A DNA stretch of 64,000 bases from Zygosaccharomyces rouxii (lineage: Eukaryota; Ascomycota; Saccharomycetes; Saccharomycetales; Saccharomycetaceae): assembly GCF_000026365.1 (NCBI RefSeq), contig NC_012990.1, forward strand, positions 806,001-870,000, read 5' to 3'. The notes under the pieces are model-generated. The model worked only from the letters and a program-made list of their open reading frames with translations, made no database searches and was not told where the DNA came from. Shown piece by piece: positions 50,669-60,466 of the stretch. Each line of letters begins with the position of its first letter. Positions within the stretch are counted from its first letter, which is position 1. The position numbers and the translations under genes are program-made.

Positions 50669-50724
50669 TACAAACAAGTACCAGGAGACAAAGAGGCATA
50701 AAAGAGGTTCTGTAGCTGCTTATC

Positions 50725-52101
50725 ATGTCGAAAAGATTCAATAAAAAGAATTCCCAGAAGTACGTTGTGGTACATAGACCCCATGACGATCCAGAGTACT
50801 ACGATAACGATGCATCTGAGCATGTTTTGGTACCAGCGTCAAATCCTAACACTGCAAAGACTGCTGAAAGACCACCACCATTAGTTGAAGATCCGGTGCA
50901 AACTGCTGGAAAGAAGGAGAACGAGCACGTTGGTGAAGCCATGTTGTATGGTATCAACTTTGACGATTCGAAATACGACTATACACAGCATTTAAAGCCC
51001 ATAGGAACCGATCCAGAGAACTCACTATATATACCGGCCAAGAAACCTGTCGATAAGACTAAATCTAAGAAATCTATCGACGATCTTTTTGTGGAGCCTA
51101 AATATCAGAATGCTGATCCCAGTAAGAATGAGCCCTTGTTTGCTAGAGGTGTAGCTAAACCAGAGTATTTGGAACGTCAACAAAATGTTGCCGATGAGCT
51201 AACGGGATTCAGACCTGATATGAATCCTGCACTTAGAGAAGCACTAGAAGCATTAGAAGATGAAGCTTATGTGGTTAATAAGGATAGAGAATTGAGGAAA
51301 GCGCAAGAAAATACCGATGAAAACGATGAAGATGATATCTTTCAACAATTGCTTGAAGGTGGACAGGCAGCAGACGATGAAGAATTTGAAGACAACTTGG
51401 ACGAATGGGATATAGACAATTTAGATGAGTATGAGGATGAACACTATCAAAAAGAGATGGAAGAATTAGATAATGTGGAAAACTTAGAGGATTTAAAGAA
51501 TATAGATTATCAAGCAGATGTGCAAAGGTTTAAAAAGGAGAAGAAGAGAGATATATTTGAAGATGAAGTATCTTCAACAGGACCTCAAAGTGTGGAACCT
51601 GAAGATGAAGTAGAAGAAGAAGAAGAAGAAGAAGAAATTGATGGCCTCGGTGAATTGCCAAGTATTAAACAAACAAAGGGCAAGAAGCGTAAGGATCGTC
51701 AAAAGATGGGTACAAAGTCTGATTTAACTGGTTTTTCTATGACTTCGAGTGCCATTGCACGTACTGAAACCATGACCATACTTGATGACAAGTATGATAA
51801 CGTCATCTCAGGTTACGAAAACTATCAAGACGAGCAAGAAGACTTGGAAGAAAAACAAAGTAAACCATTCGATATGTCACAAGAGAGGTCTGACTTTGAA
51901 TCCATGCTAGATGACTTCCTTGACAACTATGAATTGGGCAAAGGTGGTCGTGAATTCCACAAGAAGGATGAAGAAGAGCAAAATATGAAGAACGCCGCCG
52001 ACGAAGTGAGTAAGGGTAAGCTCTCACAGCGTAGAAACAAGGAGCGTAAAGCAAAGAGTACAAAGGGGATTACGAACAGTTTAAGTAGTTTACATATATA
52101 G
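50725..52101 (+). CDS. LTV1: Ltv1, 40S ribosome assembly and export factor
   Basis: The 458-residue acidic protein (Sc 463) begins MSKRFNKKNSQKYVVVHRPHDDPEYYD, typical of Ltv1, and contains repeated acidic stretches (EEEEEEEE near 293-300). TSSAIARTETMTILDDKYD at about 336-354 is a conserved block. The C-terminus is basic and coiled. Ltv1 accompanies pre-40S particles and is released by Hrr25 phosphorylation. The RRPE/PAC promoter fits ribosome-biogenesis control. Its stop codon TAG (52099-52101) is also the first three bases of a TAGCCGCCCA motif of the next promoter. Confidence 0.94.
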   Translation: MSKRFNKKNSQKYVVVHRPHDDPEYYDNDASEHVLVPASNPNTAKTAERPPPLVEDPVQTAGKKENEHVGEAMLYGINFDDSKYDYTQHLKPIGTDPENSLYIPAKKPVDKTKSKKSIDDLFVEPKYQNADPSKNEPLFARGVAKPEYLERQQNVADELTGFRPDMNPALREALEALEDEAYVVNKDRELRKAQENTDENDEDDIFQQLLEGGQAADDEEFEDNLDEWDIDNLDEYEDEHYQKEMEELDNVENLEDLKNIDYQADVQRFKKEKKRDIFEDEVSSTGPQSVEPEDEVEEEEEEEEIDGLGELPSIKQTKGKKRKDRQKMGTKSDLTGFSMTSSAIARTETMTILDDKYDNVISGYENYQDEQEDLEEKQSKPFDMSQERSDFESMLDDFLDNYELGKGGREFHKKDEEEQNMKNAADEVSKGKLSQRRNKERKAKSTKGITNSLSSLHI

Positions 52102-52150
52102 CCGCCCAGGTCCAATACACGTGACTGGGTACCCACGTGAATATCACGTG
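52099..52150. promoter_or_regulatory. TAGCCGCC plus triple CACGTG module upstream of MRP8
   Basis: TAGCCGCCCA (52099-52108) overlaps the LTV1 stop. CACGTG boxes follow at 52118, 52134 and 52145. The URS1-like start to the first CACGTGA is 19 bases, close to the 20-base spacing seen twice in the SSE1/AVT3 promoter. The MRP8 ATG is about 150 bases further on. Confidence 0.6.
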
Positions 52151-52295
52151 CTTTTGTTTACCTCGATCTCTTCCCCTTTATTTATTTTGCCATTTGTATA
52201 AGAATCCACAAAGCACCTAAGTGTAACTTATCGTTGCGAATATCTATTATTGCTAATAGCCAAAGCAGGGAGATTAGTTGTTCATATAGTTCGAT

Positions 52296-52946
52296 ATGAG
52301 TAGTGAATTGAATCAAATTAAACAGCAAGTAGCTGATTTGCAAAGATTGGTTAAAAAGCAAAGTCTAATCATTTCAAAGACCGGTCAAAATGTACTCGAG
52401 ATGCAAGTCTCGAAACAGAGATCAGATGTAAATGCAATCGGATCTAAGTCTTCTGAATCTAAACACGGGATTCCTCAATTAGAAGCTAATGACGTAGTAA
52501 CTAACGAGGATTTAGTTCAACTTGTGGGAGAACTACAAGGCCAATTGGATACTATCGAGGAAAGAAACGTTAGAAGATTAGTCAATTGCGTCAAGTCTCA
52601 ACCAGATGACATCTTAGCTCCATTGCCCAACGCAGATGGTGAGATTCCAAAAGGTGGATCTGAAGGTGTTTTCCCAACGACTCTAAATGATTTTGAAAAG
52701 ATCGATGACGTGGCTTTGTTTAAATTAGCTAAATTCTATGAACTATTGCCACCAAGTCTAAAAGAACAAGAGAAATTCGAAGATTTTATGGAAGGTAAAG
52801 TGGAAGAGTTTCATATTAGTGAAATGCCAGACGAAGAAGTGCAAAAGGAACTGAAAAATTACTCATCGGGTCAATTGGAAGATACTTTCAACGAATTGGC
52901 CAGATATTTGGGTTTAAGGGCAAGAAGAGGAACTGCCACTTGGTAA
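52296..52946 (+). CDS. MRP8: Mrp8-like cytoplasmic protein of unknown function
   Basis: The 216-residue protein (Sc 219) has an N-terminal coiled coil (NQIKQQVADLQRLVKKQ, residues 5-21) and an acidic middle. The conserved C-terminal block runs FPTTLNDFEKIDDVALFKLAKFYELLPPS to ELARYLGLRARRGTATW. Despite its name, Mrp8 is not a core mitochondrial ribosome subunit, and no clear presequence is visible here. The function is not established. Position matches Sc YKL142W, the end of this conserved block; the next gene, NOP9, corresponds to Sc chromosome X. Confidence 0.88.
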   Translation: MSSELNQIKQQVADLQRLVKKQSLIISKTGQNVLEMQVSKQRSDVNAIGSKSSESKHGIPQLEANDVVTNEDLVQLVGELQGQLDTIEERNVRRLVNCVKSQPDDILAPLPNADGEIPKGGSEGVFPTTLNDFEKIDDVALFKLAKFYELLPPSLKEQEKFEDFMEGKVEEFHISEMPDEEVQKELKNYSSGQLEDTFNELARYLGLRARRGTATW

Positions 52947-53034
52947 GAGGTAATTGTAATTGGATTTTAATTATTAGTATTTCTTCGAGTTTTTGTATTT
53001 CTATAATACAATTTTTCTATAACCACCTATCTAA

Positions 53035-55005
53035 TCATTTGACACCTTTGCGCTTGGAGGGAGGTAAATCGGTGTGCTTGGGACGCTTTAATGGGTTCTT
53101 TGGCTGTAATGGTTGAGCGTTGGGGAAAATTGCAACATCTTGCTCCTTGACAATTCTTCTCCAGTCCATAGGTTTCCTTACATACTGATCCAAGTGCCAA
53201 TTTCTCCAAACACGTTTACCGTAACTACTGTTTTTGACTTTATCAGATTCTTTCAATAGGCTATTGGCAATACGCTCCTTGTATAACGTCAATTTAGCCG
53301 TAAATTCCCATAGTTTATCCACAATGTGAGATCCGTATGCATTACAAGACATGTTAACCACATCTTTGCACAAAACGTTGAGAAGTAATTTCCTCTTGAT
53401 GGCATCTACAATTGTAGGTTTGAGTACATGTTCCACGACATGAGAAAACACACCATGGTAAGCCATTTGTAAGAATCTTTCCTCTGGCAATTTTAACATA
53501 CTTTCGATGGTAACATCAACAAACTTGGAATCGTAACCAATCAATTGTTCCAAAAACAAAGAACGTCTTCTCTCTTCAGCAGTTGGCCAGTCGTCTCTCG
53601 TGTTACCTAAAGTTGAGGAGCTTAACAATAGACAACTTTCTAAAATGTTTCTGTTTTCATTTTGTTCAGGATAGTATTTCACCAACAGTTGATTTATCAC
53701 TTCGTCTCTCAAATAGTTATCTTCTTTGATACTTGCTTCAATGATAGATGTACCAAAATCAATATTGGAGTTCAGCAACATACTCAACTGTGGTACTAAT
53801 TCTTCCAGGATTTCTTTCACCTCTTTATCCTTTAAATGTCTTAGAAGAGCTTGGACGACGAATGCACCAGTAGTGTCTCTTTGGGCCAATTTGGTTATCT
53901 TTGGTTTCATGTAAAGATTGTATAACCTTTCCACAAATTTGGTCCTGGCAAAGCTGATGACGTTCTCCAAGAAATGAGAACCCACCGGGTCTGATAGTAA
54001 ATATTCCAAAAAGGCTTCTTCCTTGGCATCGGTCTCATCGGTGGTATTAAAAACGAGTCTCCAGAAAGATCTTTCCCTGTCGAATATACCTTCCACTTGA
54101 ATGATCAACTGTATGACGGGGGAAGCCACTGGATCCACGCATAATTCTCTGAATTTAGTCACATATGTGGGGCTGATGTCAGAACGTGATGCAGCGCCAT
54201 TGGTAAACCCAGCATATAGGTTTTTCAAAAAGTCTTTCAATTCTAGTTTGAAAGATTCAGGAGTTTGGTGGACTCTATCGAAATCGTCATTATCCTTGAT
54301 ATCGATCATCTTTCTTGCAATCTTGGACTTCTTTGATCTCAAAGTCGAGTTATTCTGAGTAGTTTTTGGTAGATTTTTGGACGCAAGAATTAATATTAGC
54401 AGTCTGAGTACGTGAGAGGCATATCTGTGGTTAATCATCGCCTTTAGATGTGGTTTAACTTCGTTTAACATGTAAAGATAGACATTTTCCATAGTGATAA
54501 AGGATTCCTCATCGGTTTCACCATCAAAGCTTGGGGTTAATAGTTCCTTTTCTACCAATGCTGCACCTCTTACCAGTAGAGTCTCTAAGACGTGAGATGC
54601 GTATTTATGACATGATAAATTGTAAAAGACACCGTTGAAAGCCTTGAAGATAGATTTTAGCTGTTGATCATCGCAATCTAGAATTAGTCTTTCCATCAAT
54701 TTGGAACAAATTTGCGAAATGACTAATTTGAGCTCTTTGCCTCTGGTCTCTTCAATTACATTGGTAACGAACTGTTTCTTCTCTTCAGCATTATCAAATG
54801 CATCCATGGATAGAGTGGCTTCTGCATGCTTAAAGTATTCAAGTTCTTCTCTATCTAGCACACCAAAAAACATTTGAGGATCGGAGTCTGTACCATTGGA
54901 TCCATCAAAATTATCTTGTTCATCTGGCACATCGAATTCTTTGGCCGGTTTAAACTGATCTTTCTCTTGTTGCTTAAGCAACTTTCTCCCTCTAGGTTTA
55001 CCCAT
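53035..55005 (-). CDS. NOP9: Nop9, pumilio-repeat factor of 40S rRNA maturation
   Basis: The 656-residue protein (Sc 666) has a basic N-terminus ([18 protein letters not shown]). About eleven pumilio repeats are marked by lines such as [60 protein letters not shown] and [13 protein letters not shown]. The C-terminus is Lys-rich. Nop9 binds 20S pre-rRNA near the ITS1 cleavage site and prevents premature Nob1 cutting. A CTCATC array ending in a perfect PAC lies upstream. Position beside CCT8 matches Sc YJL010C-YJL008C. Confidence 0.95.
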   Translation of the reverse strand: MGKPRGRKLLKQQEKDQFKPAKEFDVPDEQDNFDGSNGTDSDPQMFFGVLDREELEYFKHAEATLSMDAFDNAEEKKQFVTNVIEETRGKELKLVISQICSKLMERLILDCDDQQLKSIFKAFNGVFYNLSCHKYASHVLETLLVRGAALVEKELLTPSFDGETDEESFITMENVYLYMLNEVKPHLKAMINHRYASHVLRLLILILASKNLPKTTQNNSTLRSKKSKIARKMIDIKDNDDFDRVHQTPESFKLELKDFLKNLYAGFTNGAASRSDISPTYVTKFRELCVDPVASPVIQLIIQVEGIFDRERSFWRLVFNTTDETDAKEEAFLEYLLSDPVGSHFLENVISFARTKFVERLYNLYMKPKITKLAQRDTTGAFVVQALLRHLKDKEVKEILEELVPQLSMLLNSNIDFGTSIIEASIKEDNYLRDEVINQLLVKYYPEQNENRNILESCLLLSSSTLGNTRDDWPTAEERRRSLFLEQLIGYDSKFVDVTIESMLKLPEERFLQMAYHGVFSHVVEHVLKPTIVDAIKRKLLLNVLCKDVVNMSCNAYGSHIVDKLWEFTAKLTLYKERIANSLLKESDKVKNSSYGKRVWRNWHLDQYVRKPMDWRRIVKEQDVAIFPNAQPLQPKNPLKRPKHTDLPPSKRKGVK

Positions 55006-55100
55006 GTTAGTTTGAAATTTTGTAAGGAAATAGCCAAGATGCAGTTAAAGACTCTTGGAGCTTGAAGGAATCTAATGGTTTGTAGACTTCTATTCTTGAG

Positions 55101-55151
55101 CTCATCTCATCTCATCTCATCTCATCTCATCGCTCCTGATAGAAAAATTTC
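55101..55151. promoter_or_regulatory. CTCATC array ending in PAC, plus RRPE, in the NOP9 promoter
   Basis: Six head-to-tail copies of the five-base unit CTCAT end in CTCATCGC (55126-55133, the PAC core on the minus strand). They are followed by GAAAAATTTC (55142-55151), an RRPE-like word. They lie 96-146 bases before the NOP9 ATG. A CACGTGA follows at 55158. The combination is expected for a ribosome-biogenesis gene; the length of the array is unusual. Confidence 0.75.
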
Positions 55152-55233
55152 ACATCACACGTGACATGGGATTACGGAATACTACTGTATGTTAAAATAT
55201 AATATTTATAATATGCTAACACAAATCACTATA

Positions 55234-56949
55234 TTAGTCGTCTTGATCCCAATTACCTGGTCTCTTTGCCTGTGGAGGTGCTGGACCACCTGCTCTTTTA
55301 GCCATGATAATTTGGTCCACTGAGAGCACAGTTGTGGCAGCTTCTGTGGCGACATTAATGGCGAATTTCTTAGGAGCCAACAAATCGTAGACACTATCTT
55401 CTCTGATATCTGTTAAACCATCGGAAGTGTCCTTCAAAATGTCAACACCTTTGAAAAGACATTCCTTTCTGGCGGCTTCCTCATCCTTTTCACCAGAGAC
55501 CACGGTATGTGCAGCATAAAGATTGGGCAAAACTTCGTTGACTTCTAATCCTGCCGTATCCGCTAGAGTACGTGGGACCACTTCGAAAGCTAGTGCGAAT
55601 TGCTTAATGGCAAGTTGTAGAAGACCTGGTGTTCTTTCACCGTATTTTGTAATCCTAGAAACTAATTCAATTTCTGTAGCACCCGCACCTGGTAGTAGTT
55701 TCCCACCGTTTGGAGTCATTAGACCCTTAATGGCTGCAACACCGTCATTGATGGCTCTTTCAATATCATCCAAATTGTTTTGTGTAGCGCCTCGTAAGAT
55801 AATGGTAGAAGTACGTGTAGCCTCTTCTGATTCTTGTTTAAAGACGGTAACTCTGTCACCACCAATTTCCATTGTTTTGACAGTTTCCACAACACCAATT
55901 TCCTCAGGAGTTGGTGCACCTAACCTTGGTAATGGAGTAGCACCGCATACTCTGCATATTCTTCTCAGTTCAAACTTACTTGGGACTTTGAGAACTAGAA
56001 TGTTGTATCTGTTCAAATAGTGTAGTGCCAATTCACCAACACCTGCACCTGCTACCACACACGTCACACCCATATCGGCAATCTCCTTCATCATTGCATC
56101 AATTTGCTTCTCTTCACCCTTAGAGAAATCTAGCATTTCTTGAGCGTTATGTAAAAGCACAGTACCCTTTGTCTCTGTATTGGCAATGTCTATTGGACAA
56201 GTAAAGACAGCAACCTTGTGTTTACCGCCTTCAGGTAATGATTTAATGTGACCTTCAGGTTCACGGTTGAAAACCATACCTTTAATCACAGTAGAATTGA
56301 CAAGAGAACCACCCATAATTTTAACGACTCTAATAGAATCCACATTGAAATATGGTATGGTACCTTGGGAAGATTGGGGTAAAACGTGAGATACGGCTTC
56401 AGCAACTAATTGACTTAATAGATCCTCAGATCCATATTTTTTAGATGCAATGACAGGTTTAATCACTTTAATCAATTCTTGTGGATTACTCTTATCGATA
56501 ACATCTCCCACGACTAATTTATCCAATTCTTCCAATGTAAAATTTTTAGCCATATTAAAACCTTGAATAATTTCCACAGCTGAAAGACCTAATGCAATTA
56601 ACTTCTCAGAAACTATAAGCAGTTCACCTGCAAGAACCATCACTAGATTAGTATTATCTCCCATATCCATCTTCTGTTGTTCTGTCGCCATTACAAGAAC
56701 TTTAACAGCAGGATGAATAATATCTAACTCTCTTAGCATGGTAGCAGCATCATTGGTAACTATAATTTTACCCAAATGGTTGACAATAATCTTATTTCTA
56801 CCACATGGACCCATAGAAGTTAAACACATCTGATGGATTTCACGAATGGCAGCAATAGATTTGTTGATCTGACCATCGGAATTGGAGTAACTGTTGTAAC
56901 CCTGTTTGAAAAGGCCACTATTAAGATTTTGTGGTAATTTGAGAGACAT
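55234..56949 (-). CDS. CCT8: Cct8, theta subunit of the TRiC/CCT chaperonin
   Basis: The 571 residues (Sc 568) show the group II chaperonin plan: MCLTSMGPCGRNKIIVNHLGK, then the nucleotide-binding DMGDNTNLVMVLAGELL, in which Asn replaces the Gly of the usual GDGT (as in other Cct8 proteins). The apical domain follows, then LLPGAGATEIEL and the conserved ALAFEVVPRTLADTAGL. TRiC folds actin, tubulin and WD-repeat proteins in the cytosol. The promoter carries a perfect GGTGGCAAA element on the coding strand at 57085-57093. Position matches Sc YJL008C. Confidence 0.96.
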   Translation of the reverse strand: MSLKLPQNLNSGLFKQGYNSYSNSDGQINKSIAAIREIHQMCLTSMGPCGRNKIIVNHLGKIIVTNDAATMLRELDIIHPAVKVLVMATEQQKMDMGDNTNLVMVLAGELLIVSEKLIALGLSAVEIIQGFNMAKNFTLEELDKLVVGDVIDKSNPQELIKVIKPVIASKKYGSEDLLSQLVAEAVSHVLPQSSQGTIPYFNVDSIRVVKIMGGSLVNSTVIKGMVFNREPEGHIKSLPEGGKHKVAVFTCPIDIANTETKGTVLLHNAQEMLDFSKGEEKQIDAMMKEIADMGVTCVVAGAGVGELALHYLNRYNILVLKVPSKFELRRICRVCGATPLPRLGAPTPEEIGVVETVKTMEIGGDRVTVFKQESEEATRTSTIILRGATQNNLDDIERAINDGVAAIKGLMTPNGGKLLPGAGATEIELVSRITKYGERTPGLLQLAIKQFALAFEVVPRTLADTAGLEVNEVLPNLYAAHTVVSGEKDEEAARKECLFKGVDILKDTSDGLTDIREDSVYDLLAPKKFAINVATEAATTVLSVDQIIMAKRAGGPAPPQAKRPGNWDQDD

Positions 56950-57084
56950 AGTTAATCGATACCTGTGTACTCTTGGATGTCTCTCTACACTGGCGATGAG
57001 TTGTCAATGGGTTATACTATGGTTTATTAGTTCAATTCAAGATTTTTCAACTTTTTTTTTCATCATAGCGAAGTTAAAAAAAAG

Positions 57085-57093
57085 TTTGCCACC
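57085..57093 (-). promoter_or_regulatory. PACE (Rpn4-type) element in the CCT8 promoter
   Basis: TTTGCCACC on the plus strand reads GGTGGCAAA in the CCT8 direction, 136 bases before its ATG. It is a perfect nine-base match, identical to the RPT1 element. Rpn4 binding is inferred. Confidence 0.55.
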
Positions 57094-57274
57094 ATAATAA
57101 AGAAAACGTAATTTAATGATCAAGAACGAATTGGAAAGCCTGAGAGGGATGATACCAGTGGCAATTGATTATCAGTATCAGTATTAACTAGCGTTGCACT
57201 GCGTGATTGTCTGTCACATGGTCTTTTTTGTCATTGTATACTCCTCCCAGATAATGTGTTATTAACCTTCGTAT

Positions 57275-57347
57275 GCTTCACTAGCTCAGTCGGAAGAGCG
57301 TCAGTCTCATAATCTGAAGGTCGAGAGTTCGAACCTCCCGTGGAGCA
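57275..57347 (+). tRNA. Elongator tRNA-Met (anticodon CAT)
   Basis: A 73-base intronless cloverleaf. The acceptor arm pairs GCTTCAC with GTGGAGC (one G-T pair), and the discriminator is A at 57347. The D arm GCTC...GAGC is intact. The anticodon loop CTCATAA has CAT at 57308-57310, and the T arm contains GTTCGAACC. The 5' end differs from initiator tRNA (AGCGCC), so this is the elongator form. Six T residues directly after (57350-57355) give a Pol III terminator. It sits at a junction between blocks of conserved gene order. Confidence 0.96.
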
Positions 57348-57349
57348 TA

Positions 57350-57355
57350 TTTTTT
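57350..57355 (+). terminator. Pol III terminator of tRNA-Met
   Basis: A run of six T residues starts three bases after the last tRNA base, the standard RNA polymerase III stop signal. Confidence 0.8.
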
Positions 57356-57918
57356 GTTGAATAGCCCAATAAATATTGGGAACGAAATAATGAGTAAAAC
57401 TTCAAGAGTTGAAGCCAACATTCTGGCGTTTAAAGACTATCACTCAAATTATAATAGTAATTTTATTTTGGATAAGTCTATTTTCTTGTCTACTTTATGA
57501 TTGAAATTGCATATCTTGTTCTTTCTCATATACACTCGGCCTTTCCTCATCCACGTACTCTAGAGAACTGCCCCTGGTTCCAGGTTACCTGTAGAATCGA
57601 TTTAACTGCATTGTATGTTCTCTTCCCTCCTCTATTATCAATTTATTCCCATTGTCCTCCATTCGAATCCCGTCAGTAGCATCTTGTCTCTTTTTTTCAG
57701 TTCAACATATTTTTTTCTTAATTAAGGCGGTAAACTTCAATATGACTGATAGAAAGAAAACAACTTAATCATACTCCGATAATTGTCAGCTCAATAGCAC
57801 ATGAAGCCTCCATCGGGGTTCTAATTGTTTCTAATTGAGGTGGATTGCATTTGTAGCGAAGTGTCTTTTCGCAATTGTTTATTAATTAGATTTTACGAAG
57901 CTCAAAGTCAGAATTCAA

Positions 57919-60423
57919 ATGATATCTAATTCTGTTGATTATAACCCGTTTGAGGACATTACTACTATTTTATCAGCTAAGGAATCCCTTAATGATATTG
58001 ATCGATTGATATGTGCCACTAGGCGTTACAAATTACAACTGGCGGATGAGATAAAAGAAAGTGAAGGACAAGAAGAAAGTGACAAGGTAGGGAGAAGTTC
58101 AGATGAACGTCGATTCGACTTTGGTAAGGTCTTCCGAGAAATTGAAGAGACTAAGAATTTTGCATCTGGTACCCAATCTACGATTTCGCAACTTACAGAG
58201 GGGATCTCACATTTAGATAATGCCAAACGTAATTTAACTCAGTGCATGACGTTATTTCAAAATCTTCAGATTTTGACTGATAGTTATTTCCACTGTAAAG
58301 AATTGATTGGCAGGAGTGCATATAAAGAAATGGCTTCATCATATAAGATGATGTGTTCTTTAGCAGAAAATACTTTCAAACCTTATAAGTCTGTTGATGA
58401 AATAAACAAATTACTGGCGTCCATTTCACGTTTGAGGGCTGATACTTTTGAAAAAATTAAACATAGTTATTCTAGGGTACTGAGTGGGAAAGTTGCAGAA
58501 AGTGAAGCCATTGAAGCTGAACTTAGAGAAGGTGCCTGTGATATTTTAGATTCGGATTCAAGCGGTAAAGCTCAAATTATTGATACTTGTTTGAAAAAAC
58601 TGTTGAATGAAATTGGTGAAATATTTAGGGTTGACGACGAAGCAGGCTCTCTGGAGAATCTTTCTAGAAGGTACATCTTCTTCAAGAAAGTTCTTAACAA
58701 TTTTAATTCAAAATTTGCACGTTATTTTTTGGCAGAATGGGAAATGCCGCTAAGATTAACTTCAACTTTCTTCAAGATGACAGCCAAAGATTTAGAGATT
58801 CTCTTGAAAAAGGAGTTTCAAGGCAAAGATGCATCTATTGACCTTTTCATGGGGGCACTACAAGAAACATTAGATTTCGAGAAATACATCGATGTTAGGT
58901 TTTCCAATAAACTTCGTGAGACAAAATTATCTCAACATTTTGAATCATATTTGTCATTATGGGTTTCCCATCAGGATAAAATGATGAATGAAAAGTTTCT
59001 TTCCTACATGAGTGGTGGGGATCTAGGCTCGAATTTAGGCGATTCTTTAATCATACCATCAAGTGCTGATTTGTTTAGAACTTACCGTTCAGTTCTGACT
59101 CAGACCTTTGAATTAATTGAAAATAATTCAAACAATGGGATCTTAGTGTCATTAGCGAATTTTTTCACTAAATGGTTAATCGCATATTCCAATAAAATTT
59201 TACAACCGCTGATACTGCCTGACTCAGAAGAAATGCAAAATAAGGAAGAAACCATAAAATATACGGTGACTATGATTAATACTGCAGATTACTGCTCCGT
59301 AACTATTGGTCAATTGGAGGAGAAATTAGCAGAACTGAGTCCGGATCCTGTAAAGATTGAACAAAGTTTTGCTATGGTTAGAGATACTTATGATGGTCTT
59401 TCAGCAAAGGGTAATTCGATTCTTTTGAATCGTGTTCTCTCTGTGGATTTAGCATTCGTGGCAAGAGAATTTAATAATTTAGATTGGGCAAGAGTTGTTG
59501 TTGAAAATTACAGTAGGTACATGACGACTTTGAAAGAAATATTGTGTTTTGATCCGTCTCCTGGTAGAAAATCTACTTTACAGCTAATTCTTTCACAATT
59601 TAACAGAGACGTTTACAGTTGGAATTTTCTGGATAAGGTGATCGATCAAGTGACCCAGGAATTTAGCGGTTACATCATTCGACTCTTACAGCCTATGCCT
59701 CCATTCGCTACTTCTACAAGTACTAGAAAATTTGACCCTATAAAAGTTGTCAGCATTGGGGAACAACTTTTGCTAGACACAGAGTTGCTCAAAGAAATTC
59801 TCTATAGCTTACCTGGAAGTGTTTCTGATGAAGCCAACAGTGCTCAAACGACGGCATTCAAAAGAGTTAAGAAACACATAGACACAAATTTGTCTCAACT
59901 TTTACAATTTATCAAGATTTTAGTGGCGCCATTAAGTTCAGTGGATGATTATCATGAGGCATACCAGAAATTGACAGATTATAATACCAGTAGTGTAGTA
60001 TGGGCATATTTGCTGTCACTGAAAGGTATCCCATGGGATTTTAACCTATGGAAACAACATTGGAGTGCCTTTGATATGGATCGTGATTCACATGGTAGTA
60101 ATGATGGTAACAAAGATTTATTCATTTTTAAATGGAACACCAAATTACTTACTCAATTCGAATATAACCTATTAAGAATTCAAGATCCAACATGGTCTAA
60201 ATTTGTGAAAGAAGAACTGGAAGTAAAACCTACTCCAAGAAATCCTTCCAAAATTCGAGTTCATACTAATCCAAGGGCATATCAATACCAAACACCCCCT
60301 TCGGACGGTCCAGAATCACATCAACAGCAACAGCAGCAATCACCTCAAGGTACTCCAACGTCACCTCTGGCGAATGTTAAAAATTTGATGACTAGTAATA
60401 GATTCTTCGACATAGGTGGCTGA
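57919..60423 (+). CDS. COG3: Cog3, subunit of the conserved oligomeric Golgi tethering complex
   Basis: The 834-residue protein (Sc Cog3/Sec34 801) is helical throughout. The Cog3 N-terminal region lies at about 60-210: TISQLTEGISHLDNAKRNLTQCMTLFQNLQILTDSYF. The C-terminal tail is polar and Gln/Pro-rich (SHQQQQQQSPQGTPTSP). The COG complex tethers retrograde vesicles at the cis-Golgi. In Sc this gene is YER157W, away from the chromosome X genes on both sides here, so local order differs from Sc. It is convergent with MAD2 (43 bases between stops). Confidence 0.9.
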   Translation: MISNSVDYNPFEDITTILSAKESLNDIDRLICATRRYKLQLADEIKESEGQEESDKVGRSSDERRFDFGKVFREIEETKNFASGTQSTISQLTEGISHLDNAKRNLTQCMTLFQNLQILTDSYFHCKELIGRSAYKEMASSYKMMCSLAENTFKPYKSVDEINKLLASISRLRADTFEKIKHSYSRVLSGKVAESEAIEAELREGACDILDSDSSGKAQIIDTCLKKLLNEIGEIFRVDDEAGSLENLSRRYIFFKKVLNNFNSKFARYFLAEWEMPLRLTSTFFKMTAKDLEILLKKEFQGKDASIDLFMGALQETLDFEKYIDVRFSNKLRETKLSQHFESYLSLWVSHQDKMMNEKFLSYMSGGDLGSNLGDSLIIPSSADLFRTYRSVLTQTFELIENNSNNGILVSLANFFTKWLIAYSNKILQPLILPDSEEMQNKEETIKYTVTMINTADYCSVTIGQLEEKLAELSPDPVKIEQSFAMVRDTYDGLSAKGNSILLNRVLSVDLAFVAREFNNLDWARVVVENYSRYMTTLKEILCFDPSPGRKSTLQLILSQFNRDVYSWNFLDKVIDQVTQEFSGYIIRLLQPMPPFATSTSTRKFDPIKVVSIGEQLLLDTELLKEILYSLPGSVSDEANSAQTTAFKRVKKHIDTNLSQLLQFIKILVAPLSSVDDYHEAYQKLTDYNTSSVVWAYLLSLKGIPWDFNLWKQHWSAFDMDRDSHGSNDGNKDLFIFKWNTKLLTQFEYNLLRIQDPTWSKFVKEELEVKPTPRNPSKIRVHTNPRAYQYQTPPSDGPESHQQQQQQSPQGTPTSPLANVKNLMTSNRFFDIGG

Positions 60424-60466
60424 ATTAAACAAAATATAATTCAGCCTTACTTCTACATAATGCAAA

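Larger units (their letters stand above)
56950..57918. other. CCT8-COG3 intergenic region with tRNA-Met
   Basis: This 969-base region joins two synteny blocks. It contains a PACE element (57085-57093), an elongator tRNA-Met gene (57275-57347), and an isolated B-box-like word (57661-57670). A short ORF at 57497-57679 looks random. No long terminal repeat of a retrotransposon was recognised near the tRNA. Confidence 0.6.

Noticed and set aside
52296..52946. MRP8 as a mitochondrial ribosomal protein
   Set aside because: The name is historical; there is no presequence or ribosomal fold visible, so the function is left open.
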